Under the pieces are notes generated by a model, which did not search any database, was not told where the DNA came from, and worked only from the letters and a program-made list of their open reading frames with translations. From Betaproteobacteria bacterium (GTDB lineage Bacteria > Pseudomonadota > Gammaproteobacteria > Burkholderiales > Burkholderiaceae_C), in the NCBI GenBank assembly GCA_009927195.1, contig RFNL01000289.1:1-5374 (forward strand): a DNA stretch of 5,374 nucleotides, read 5' to 3'. Shown here piece after piece: positions 1 through 5,374 of the stretch. The translations under genes and the position numbers were made by a program. Position 1 is the first letter of the stretch. Each line of letters begins with the position of its first letter.

Positions 1-843
1 TTTGATGCGGCCCCACACAAAATGCCCCATCAACAAATGGTGGCCTGCCGGGTGGGTGCGTTTCGTGGGGGTGCGAAAGCCCCACTGCTCCATGGTGCCG
101 TGCGCCATGCGCGACACCAAAGTGCGGAAAAAGCGCCGCACTGGCCAAGGCACCCAGGGCTTTTCTACTTTGGCCAGCACCCGCGAGGTCGGTACCCCCA
201 AAAACATGCGCGGCATCAGCAGCACTGGCGAGCGCGCGGCGATCACTGTGGATTGGGCCTGGGTGCACACATCGGCGGCAATGTCGCATGCGCTGTTGCC
301 AATGCCCACCACCAAGACCCGCTGGCCCTTGAAGGGCTCTGGCACGCGGTACTGGTGCGCATGCAGGTATTGGCCCGCAAAATCTCGGGCAAAGGGCGGG
401 TGCAAGGGCACGCCTTGGTGGCCACTGGCGACCACCACCGCATCAAACCGCTCTTTGTCTTGACCGCGCACGGTGACATACCAAGAAGGCCCAGCGTGCC
501 CAGGATCGGCTTGCACCGCTTCCACTGGTGAGCGAAAACGGATGAGCTTGACCAGATCAAAATGCCCGGCATAGGCGCGCAAATAGTCGCTCATTTGCCG
601 GTGATCGGGGTACAGCGGCGCGTCGGCAGGAAAGGGAAAGTCAACGTAGGCCGTGACGCGGTTTTCACTGTTGACATGCAAGGATTGATAGGTTGGGCTC
701 AATCCGTTGTCGTTTTCATAAACCCAAAGCCCACCGATGTGGCTGCCCATCTCCAAAATGGTGATGGCCACACCTTGGGCTTTCAAATGCTTGGCGGCGC
801 ACAAACCAGCGGCACCGGCCCCAATGACAGCGACCTTCAACAT
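1..843 (-). CDS. Flavin-containing monooxygenase (FMO-type), C-terminus beyond window
   Basis: An open frame on the minus strand starts with ATG at 843 and gives 281 residues without a stop before the window edge. The N-terminus carries the FAD-binding dinucleotide fold: strand KVAVIGAGAAG with the GxGxxG glycines at residues 8, 10 and 13, an acidic E31 at the end of the second strand, and a GGLW motif at 37-40. Residues 155-165 fit the FMO signature FxGxxxHxxxY (F155, G157, H161, Y165). A second Rossmann motif for NADPH, GxGxSA, lies at 180-185. Known members use NADPH and O2 to oxygenate nucleophilic N or S atoms, and some relatives act as Baeyer-Villiger enzymes. The protein should be cytosolic. 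The family usually has about 420-500 residues, so roughly a third is missing to the left. The start is supported by AGGAAG (848-853) four bases upstream and by the fold beginning at residue 3. The neighbouring reductase gene is divergent. The substrate is unknown, and a Baeyer-Villiger role cannot be excluded. Confidence 0.92.
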   Translation of the reverse strand, partial: MLKVAVIGAGAAGLCAAKHLKAQGVAITILEMGSHIGGLWVYENDNGLSPTYQSLHVNSENRVTAYVDFPFPADAPLYPDHRQMSDYLRAYAGHFDLVKLIRFRSPVEAVQADPGHAGPSWYVTVRGQDKERFDAVVVASGHQGVPLHPPFARDFAGQYLHAHQYRVPEPFKGQRVLVVGIGNSACDIAADVCTQAQSTVIAARSPVLLMPRMFLGVPTSRVLAKVEKPWVPWPVRRFFRTLVSRMAHGTMEQWGFRTPTKRTHPAGHHLLMGHFVWGRIK

Positions 844-868
844 GGCACTTCCTAGGTGATGAATGCGT

Positions 869-889
869 GGCCCAGATCGGGCCTGGGCC
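869..889. repeat. 7-bp inverted repeat with 7-base loop
   Basis: The arms GGCCCAG (869-875) and CTGGGCC (883-889) are perfect reverse complements separated by seven bases. A competing shorter pairing exists between GGCCC (869-873) and GGGCC (879-883), and GGGCCT occurs twice in tandem at 879-890. The repeat lies 25 bases upstream of the monooxygenase start codon, so it could form a hairpin in that gene's leader or be a protein-binding site. In a GC-rich genome such a repeat can arise by chance, and there is no following T-run to make it a terminator. Confidence 0.35.
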
Positions 890-917
890 TGTGTTCGTGC
901 AATCCATCATATAGACT

Positions 918-927
918 GTTGCGCAAC
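918..927. promoter_or_regulatory. Perfect palindrome GTTGCGCAAC, candidate operator
   Basis: GTTGCGCAAC is a perfect 10-base palindrome in the divergent gap, 30 bases upstream of the reductase start and 74 bases upstream of the monooxygenase start. It lies just after the possible rightward -10 box and between the possible leftward -35 and -10 boxes, so a bound repressor could block both directions. Dimeric regulators commonly bind such sites, but this one is short, the flanks do not extend the symmetry, and no regulator gene is in view. The operator role is inference. Confidence 0.3.
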
Positions 928-957
928 CAAACCGTCACCAAGGCTACAGAAAAAACC

Positions 958-1932
958 ATGAAAGCAGCCCTCATACATGCGCACCCCGAACTGGGCGGTC
1001 AAATTGAAATCAACGAAGTGGACAAACCCCAGGTCAAAGCCGGCGAGGTGTTGGTTCGCATTCAAGCAACGGCCGTTAATCGGGGCGAGATCGGCCCGCG
1101 CAAAGCCCATCGAAGCGGTGAACCACGCCCCTGTGGTGTTGAGTTTTCAGGCGAAGTGGTGGCCGTGGGTGAAGGTGTTTCGCTGGCCAGCGGCTTGGCC
1201 GTGATGGGCCACTGCGTGAGCGGTGCAAACGCCCAGTTTTTGGCGGTAGACCAGCGCTTGGTCATGCCCAAGCCCGCGCATTGGTCGTGGCACGAAGCAG
1301 CGGCCTTTCCCAATGTGTACATGACCACCCACGATGCCATGGTCACCAACGGCCAGGTGTCCACGGGCGATGTGCTGCTGATCAACGCGGCCTCCTCGGG
1401 TGTGGGCATGGCTGCGGCCCAAATCGCCCGGGCTTTGGGGGTGCGCTGCATCATCGGCAGCAGCCGCAGTTCGCAAAAATTGGCCGATTTGGCGGGCCTG
1501 GGCTTCACCCATTTGGTGGACTTGAGCCAAGACAAACTGCCCGAACGCATTCAGACCATCGCACCCGATCACGGGGTGGACTTGCTGCTCGACTCGGTGG
1601 GCGGTGGTGCCATCACCGAGCACATGCAGGCCATGGCCATCAAAGGCCGCTGGGTGCAAATTGGCCGCTTGGGCGGCATGGGTGGCGAGATCAACCTCGA
1701 CGACTTGGCGCTCAAGCGCTTGCAACTGATTGGCGTGACCTTTCGCACCCGCAGCATGGCCGAGCGCATCGCTTGTTTTCAGGCCATGGCGCGCGACTTG
1801 GGTCCGCTGTTGGGCCAGGCGCAAATGCGCCCTTTGGTCCATCGGGTGTTTGAATTTGACCAGATCAGCGAGGCGCAAGCGCACATGCTGACCAACCAGC
1901 ACATCGGAAAAATCGTCATCCAAGTGGCCTAG
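958..1932 (+). CDS. Zinc-independent medium-chain reductase, quinone oxidoreductase-like
   Basis: This complete gene encodes 324 residues, the usual length for the NAD(P)H:quinone oxidoreductase branch of the medium-chain dehydrogenase/reductase (MDR) superfamily. The GroES-like N-terminal half includes AVNRGE (residues 39-44) and the GVEFSGEVVAVGEGV stretch (60-74). The cofactor domain has the strand and glycine motif LLINAASSGVG (140-150). The cofactor pocket segment GSSR at 167-170, with K174, resembles NADPH-preferring members. No four-cysteine structural zinc lobe is present, and no catalytic zinc cysteine sits at the usual N-terminal position, so it should not be called a zinc alcohol dehydrogenase. 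Such enzymes reduce quinones, enones or other activated alkenes in the cytosol. The in-frame ATGs at 856 and 859 are rejected as starts because family homology begins at MKAALI and the upstream codons look non-coding. The Shine-Dalgarno is weak (AAGG at 940-943, 14 bases before the ATG). The exact substrate is unknown. Confidence 0.9.
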   Translation: MKAALIHAHPELGGQIEINEVDKPQVKAGEVLVRIQATAVNRGEIGPRKAHRSGEPRPCGVEFSGEVVAVGEGVSLASGLAVMGHCVSGANAQFLAVDQRLVMPKPAHWSWHEAAAFPNVYMTTHDAMVTNGQVSTGDVLLINAASSGVGMAAAQIARALGVRCIIGSSRSSQKLADLAGLGFTHLVDLSQDKLPERIQTIAPDHGVDLLLDSVGGGAITEHMQAMAIKGRWVQIGRLGGMGGEINLDDLALKRLQLIGVTFRTRSMAERIACFQAMARDLGPLLGQAQMRPLVHRVFEFDQISEAQAHMLTNQHIGKIVIQVA

Positions 1933-1952
1933 GGAATAGCCCGCCCATCGGT

Positions 1953-2258
1953 TCAAACCGGGGCCGCCACACCTTCGACCAATACCGCATTGAAAAAGGC
2001 TGTGGCCCCTTCGCGTTGGGCACGGGCCGCGCGGTACATCTCGCCGTCATACCAAGTTTTGGCCGCGGCATAGCTGGGGAAACGCAGCATGGCCAATCGC
2101 TTGGGTTTCCACTCTCCTTCCAAGGTCTCCAAAGGGCCGCCCCGCACCAAATACTCGCCGCCAGCGGCCTTGATCGACTCGGGTGCCGCCGCCATGTAGT
2201 GTTTGTACTGTTCGGCATCAGAGATTTGCATCTCCACAATCACGTATGCAAAAGACAT
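1953..2258 (-). CDS. DUF1330 family protein
   Basis: This gene encodes a 101-residue protein matching the DUF1330 family, small proteins with a ferredoxin-like dimeric alpha/beta-barrel fold and no settled function. Typical features are the N-terminal strand FAYVIVEMQISD (3-14), the central GGEYLVRGG (33-41), the LEGEWKPKRLAMLRFPS run (46-62) and the WYDGEMY segment (69-75). It has no signal peptide or membrane segment, so it is likely cytosolic. An upstream in-frame ATG at 2318 would add 20 residues unlike the family. The ATG at 2258 is preferred because AGGAAA stands five bases upstream and the first strand begins right after it. It is the last gene of a same-strand run after polA and the DUF3237 gene, and it converges with the reductase gene at a 20-base gap. 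The family assignment is firm, but no reaction can be claimed. Confidence 0.9.
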   Translation of the reverse strand: MSFAYVIVEMQISDAEQYKHYMAAAPESIKAAGGEYLVRGGPLETLEGEWKPKRLAMLRFPSYAAAKTWYDGEMYRAARAQREGATAFFNAVLVEGVAAPV

Positions 2259-2263
2259 TTGGG

Positions 2264-2269
2264 TTTCCT
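2264..2269 (-). promoter_or_regulatory. Shine-Dalgarno AGGAAA deciding the DUF1330 start
   Basis: On the minus strand AGGAAA is followed by five bases (CCCAA) and then the ATG at 2258. This good match at normal spacing selects the internal ATG over the upstream in-frame ATG at 2318. It also suggests that DUF1330 is translated independently of the gene before it, unlike the DUF3237 gene, which has only a poor ribosome site. Confidence 0.7.
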
Positions 2270-2339
2270 GTGAAAAAGTAACAACCCATTCTCCACCCAA
2301 TGCGCAAGACTTTGGCAAACCCTTGAAGTGGCGAAAGCG

Positions 2340-2813
2340 CTAGACCACTTTGTAAAAACTCAAGAAAACCCCATCGGGCGCACGCTGGCCCGTGCCAATG
2401 AACTGGCTTTCATTGAGCCAAGACCAATCGGGGCTGGTGGCCTCCAGTCGCGGTTGACACCGAAAGTAAACCGCCTGCGGGTCCACGGGTTGCCCACGCA
2501 TGATGCGCAACGAGTTTTCGGCAGAGGCCACACGCAGCGCGGTGTTTTGCACAAAAACCCGAGAGCCATCGCTCAGTTCCATCACATAGCGGGCATCCAA
2601 ATGGGCTTGGGTGCCATCGGCCAAGATCAACTGAAAGTCTGCGCCACCAGGCAACAAACGGCCATTGAGCAAGGGGCCCGTGACGTTACCGCCGGTGATG
2701 GGAATCATGCGGCGCAAACCCGATGGGGTCATGCCCACCTCCACGGGGGCTGCAATGGTCACCGCCAGGTCACAAACATGCGTCAGCAAAGGAGCAGGAA
2801 AAGTGGTTTTCAT
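2340..2813 (-). CDS. DUF3237 (UPF0311) family protein
   Basis: This gene encodes 157 residues, a normal length for DUF3237, a family of small beta-barrel proteins without an established activity. Diagnostic stretches are GLRRMIPITGG (32-42), GPLLNGRLLPGGADF (46-60), the DG/LDARY pair (66-67 and 72-76), SDGSRVFVQNTALR (81-94), the YFRCQPRLE block (116-124), WLNESQFIGTGQR (132-144) and the terminal FYKVV. There is no signal peptide or membrane helix. The ATG is 10 bases after the polA stop codon on the same strand, and the ribosome site is weak (GAAAG overlapping the polA stop). This suggests transcription with polA and perhaps translational coupling. The 81-base gap to the DUF1330 gene shows no convincing terminator. 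A link to DNA repair is not shown by the sequence; sharing a transcript may be incidental. Confidence 0.9.
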   Translation of the reverse strand: MKTTFPAPLLTHVCDLAVTIAAPVEVGMTPSGLRRMIPITGGNVTGPLLNGRLLPGGADFQLILADGTQAHLDARYVMELSDGSRVFVQNTALRVASAENSLRIMRGQPVDPQAVYFRCQPRLEATSPDWSWLNESQFIGTGQRAPDGVFLSFYKVV

Positions 2814-2823
2814 GGTTTGACTT

Positions 2824-5374
2824 TCAGTGCGCCTGGTCCCAATTGGCCCCGATACCCACTTCGGCCAGCAAGGGCACTTTGAGCTGCGCCACTTCGGCCA
2901 TCAAGCGCGGCACTTCGCTTTTGAGCCAATCGACTTGGGCTTCGGGCACTTCAAAAACCAATTCATCGTGCACCTGCATGATCATGCGAATACCACGTTG
3001 CTGCGCATCCAACACCTGTTGGATCTTGACCATGCTCAGCTTGATCAAATCCGCCGCTGTTCCCTGCATGGGCGCATTGATGGCGGCACGCTCGGCCCCG
3101 CCTCGCCGTGGGCCATTGGGGGAATTGATTTCGGGCAAGTACAAACGCCTGCCAAACACGGTCTCGACATAACCTTGGGCTTTGGCTTGGGCACGTGTTT
3201 CGTCCATGTAGCGCTTGACGCCGGCAAAGCGCTGAAAGTAGCGCTCGATGTAGTTCTTGGCCGCACCGTTGTCAATGCCCAGTGCCTTGGCCAAACCAAA
3301 GGCGCTCATGCCGTAAATCAGCCCGAAATTGATCACCTTGGCATAGCGGCGTTGTTCGCTGCTCACCGTGTCTGGGGTCAATCCAAACACCTCTGCCGCC
3401 GTGGCTTTGTGCACATCCAACCCCTCATGAAACGCTTTGAGCAAGGCCGGGTCGCCACTGAGGTGCGCCATGATGCGCAACTCGATTTGGCTGTAGTCTG
3501 CACTGGCCATCACATGACCGTCAGGGGCGACGAAAGCCTCCCGCACTTTGCGACCCTCGGGGGTGCGAATCGGGATGTTTTGCAAATTCGGGTCGTTGCT
3601 GGACAAACGCCCGGTCACCGCCACGGCCTGCGCGTAATGCGTGTGCACCCGACCGGTCTGGGGGTTGGCGAGTTGGGCCAGTTTGTCGGTGTAGGTGCCT
3701 TTGAGTTTGGAGAGCGATCGGTGCTCCAAAATTTTCGCGGGCAGGGGGTAATCCTCGGCGAGTTTTTCCAACACCTCTTCGTCGGTGCTGCGCGCACCGG
3801 TGGCGGTTTTTTTGATGACCGGCAAACCGAGTTTGTCGAAAAAGATTTCGCCCAACTGCTTGGGCGAGGCCAGGTTGAAAGGCTGGCCTGCCATCGCATA
3901 GGCGTCTTGCTCCAGTTGCACGATGCGTTGGCCCAAGGCATGGCTTTGCGCGGCCAAGGTGGGGGCGTCGATCAACACACCGTTGCGCTCGATGCGGTAA
4001 AGCGCTTCGCTGCTGTCGATTTCCAATTGGTAAATGAAGCGCAACTTGTCATCGGCTTGCAACAAGGGCCACAGGCGTTGGTGCACCCCGAGGGTGAAAT
4101 CAGCGTCTTCACACGCGTATTGCGCGGCCTTGTTGACCTCTACCTGGGCAAACGAGATTTGATGCACCCCTTTGCCGCACAGGTCTTCATACGATAAACC
4201 CTGGCGCCCCAGATGGCGCAAGGCCAAGCTGTCCAAGCCATGGGGCTTATGCACTTCCAGCACATAGCTTTGCAACATGGTGTCGTGCACATAGCCTTGC
4301 ACCTCGATGCCATGGTTGGCCAACACATGGCGGTCGTATTTCATGTGCTGACCCAGCTTGTGTTTGGCAGGGTTTTCGAGCCAAGGCTTCAAACGGCTCA
4401 ACACCTCTTGCAAGGGCAATTGGGTGGGGGCATCGGCCGCGTTGTGGGCCAAGGGAATGTAGGCCGCCTCGCCAACCTGGACACACAAACTGATGCCCAC
4501 GATCTGGGCTTGCATCTCCACCAACGACGTGGTTTCGGTGTCGATGGCCACAAGGTCGGCTTGCTCGATCTTCAACAACCATTGGTCGAAGCTGGACCAG
4601 TCGAGCACCGTGTCGTGATGCACCTGGACCGCCTCGGTCAGCGCAGGCGCATCGAACAACTGCCCCACCTCACCCACAGCAGTGGCGTCCTTGGGAACTG
4701 AGGACTTATCCTGGCTGTCGCCTTCCAACGAAGACACCAAACCCTTGAAACCGTATTGCTTGTAGAACGCCATCAAGCCCACTTCATCGGGGGCGCGCAT
4801 CAACACGCCATCTAAAGATGGCCAACCCAGCACATGGTCTTGCAAATTGCAGTCGGTTTTCATGGTCACGAGTTGGCGGCCGGTGGGCAACCAATCACGG
4901 GCTTGGCGCAGGTTCTCACCCGCCACGCCCTTGATCTCGTCGGCACGGGCCAGCAAGGCCTCCAAGGAGCCGTATTCGGTCAACCACTTGGCCGCCGTTT
5001 TGGGGCCGACTTTGGCCACACCAGGCACGTTGTCCACGGTGTCGCCCACCAAGGTTTGGTAATCGATCATCAGTGAGGGCGGCACACCAAATTCTTCGGT
5101 CACGCCCGCCACATCGCGTTTCTTACCGTTCATGGTGTCGATGATGGTGATGCGTTCATTCACCAGTTGACTCAAATCTTTGTCACCACTGGAGACCACC
5201 ACGTTCATGCCTTGCTCAGCCGCCAAGTGGGCCAAGGTGGCGATCACGTCATCGGCTTCCACCCCAGGCACATCGAGCAGCGGCCAGCCCATGAGGCGCA
5301 CCAAGCGGTGGATGGGTTCGATTTGGCTGCGCAAATCGTCGGGCATGGGCGAGCGCGTGGCTTTGTAGGGCGGG
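2824..5374 (-). CDS. polA: DNA polymerase I, N-terminus beyond window
   Basis: The frame runs in from the right edge: nine codons (PPYKATRSP) precede the first visible Met at 5346, followed by 840 residues to the TGA at 2824. That Met aligns with about residue 84 of E. coli PolA, so roughly 75 residues are missing only because the window ends; it is not the true start. Numbering from that Met, the 5' nuclease domain shows VEADDV (29-34), GDKD (54-57) and GDTVDN (101-106), metal-binding positions followed by the helix-hairpin-helix at 107-119. The 3'-5' exonuclease is complete: DTET (269-272), KYD (D338) and YxxxD (Y410, D414). The polymerase domain has motif A DYSQIELR (D617), motif B (R666, K670, F674, Y678) and motif C VHDE (792-795), ending in NWDQAH as in E. 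coli. All three activities should work in Okazaki fragment maturation and excision repair. F674 is the usual residue that disfavours dideoxynucleotides. The DUF3237 gene follows 10 bases downstream. Confidence 0.98.
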   Translation of the reverse strand, partial: PPYKATRSPMPDDLRSQIEPIHRLVRLMGWPLLDVPGVEADDVIATLAHLAAEQGMNVVVSSGDKDLSQLVNERITIIDTMNGKKRDVAGVTEEFGVPPSLMIDYQTLVGDTVDNVPGVAKVGPKTAAKWLTEYGSLEALLARADEIKGVAGENLRQARDWLPTGRQLVTMKTDCNLQDHVLGWPSLDGVLMRAPDEVGLMAFYKQYGFKGLVSSLEGDSQDKSSVPKDATAVGEVGQLFDAPALTEAVQVHHDTVLDWSSFDQWLLKIEQADLVAIDTETTSLVEMQAQIVGISLCVQVGEAAYIPLAHNAADAPTQLPLQEVLSRLKPWLENPAKHKLGQHMKYDRHVLANHGIEVQGYVHDTMLQSYVLEVHKPHGLDSLALRHLGRQGLSYEDLCGKGVHQISFAQVEVNKAAQYACEDADFTLGVHQRLWPLLQADDKLRFIYQLEIDSSEALYRIERNGVLIDAPTLAAQSHALGQRIVQLEQDAYAMAGQPFNLASPKQLGEIFFDKLGLPVIKKTATGARSTDEEVLEKLAEDYPLPAKILEHRSLSKLKGTYTDKLAQLANPQTGRVHTHYAQAVAVTGRLSSNDPNLQNIPIRTPEGRKVREAFVAPDGHVMASADYSQIELRIMAHLSGDPALLKAFHEGLDVHKATAAEVFGLTPDTVSSEQRRYAKVINFGLIYGMSAFGLAKALGIDNGAAKNYIERYFQRFAGVKRYMDETRAQAKAQGYVETVFGRRLYLPEINSPNGPRRGGAERAAINAPMQGTAADLIKLSMVKIQQVLDAQQRGIRMIMQVHDELVFEVPEAQVDWLKSEVPRLMAEVAQLKVPLLAEVGIGANWDQAH

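Larger units (their letters stand above)
844..957. promoter_or_regulatory. Divergent promoter region between monooxygenase and reductase genes
   Basis: These 114 bases separate the start codons of two divergent genes, so promoters for both must lie here or inside the opposite gene. Only weak sigma70-like boxes are visible. For the rightward gene, TATAGA at 910-915 matches the -10 consensus at 4 of 6 positions and has no convincing -35. For the leftward gene, TATATG on the minus strand (907-912) is preceded 19 bases upstream by GTGACG. The gap also holds a perfect palindrome and an inverted repeat, listed separately. The location is certain from gene layout, but the exact boxes are guesses. 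No regulator gene is visible in the window. Confidence 0.5.

Noticed and set aside
22..531. Plus-strand open frames opposite the monooxygenase gene
   Set aside because: The minus strand carries a clear FMO protein with FAD, NADPH and family motifs here; the plus-strand frames show no family features.
856..957. Earlier in-frame ATGs at 856 and 859 as the reductase start
   Set aside because: They would add 34 residues unlike any MDR N-terminus and would place the start within the monooxygenase leader; homology begins at the ATG at 958.
1147..1956. A 269-codon open frame on the minus strand opposite the reductase gene
   Set aside because: It is antisense to the well-supported reductase, has the His/Gln-rich composition of a shadow frame, and would overlap the DUF1330 stop.
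1949..1960. Small inverted repeat CGGTT/AACCG at the convergent ends of the reductase and DUF1330 genes, a possible shared terminator
   Set aside because: The stem is only five pairs with a two-base loop and there is no T-run on either strand, so it cannot be called an intrinsic terminator.
2288..2318. Possible sigma70 promoter for DUF1330 on the minus strand (TTGCCA, then GAGAAT)
   Set aside because: The -35 matches well but the 19-base spacing is long and the -10 matches at only 4 of 6 positions, so it is no better than expected by chance.
2827..4197. A 456-codon open frame on the plus strand opposite polA
   Set aside because: It lies wholly antisense to conserved DNA polymerase I codons. 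Its composition (rich in His, Gln, Gly, Leu, Val) is what reverse-strand reading of GC-rich genes gives, and it shows no recognisable domain.
5344..5346. ATG at 5346 as the start of polA
   Set aside because: The frame stays open to the window edge and the preceding codons (YKATRSP) match the conserved PolA sequence, so the true start lies outside the window.

Overview
The window looks like chromosomal DNA of a GC-rich betaproteobacterium. A member of Burkholderiales, probably the family Comamonadaceae, is my best guess from codon style and from the close match of the DNA polymerase I sequence to the proteobacterial form. No rRNA or other taxonomic marker is present, so the genus is left open. 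Coding density is very high: five genes fill nearly the whole window and the gaps are 114, 20, 81 and 10 bases. I see no mobile element, CRISPR array, tRNA, rRNA or phage gene.

Left part (1-1932): two oxidoreductase genes diverge from a 114-base intergenic region. To the left (minus strand, running off the window) is a class B flavin-dependent monooxygenase of the FMO type. To the right (plus strand) is a complete 324-residue zinc-independent medium-chain reductase of the quinone oxidoreductase type. The shared gap holds a perfect 10-base palindrome and a 7-bp inverted repeat, so the two genes may be co-regulated. Their substrates cannot be read from the sequence.

Right part (1953-5374): a minus-strand run of three genes in the order polA, DUF3237, DUF1330. 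polA encodes DNA polymerase I and lacks only its first ~75 codons because the window ends there. The 5' nuclease (visible part), 3'-5' exonuclease and polymerase active sites all appear intact. The DUF3237 gene begins 10 bases after the polA stop, so it is probably read from the polA transcript and may depend on translational coupling. The DUF1330 gene follows after 81 bases, with its own good Shine-Dalgarno sequence. It ends tail-to-tail with the reductase gene, 20 bases away.

Overall this is an ordinary housekeeping and metabolic region. I found no clear new biological system. The points most worth a second look are the tight attachment of two uncharacterised small-protein genes to polA, and the palindrome in the divergent monooxygenase/reductase promoter region.
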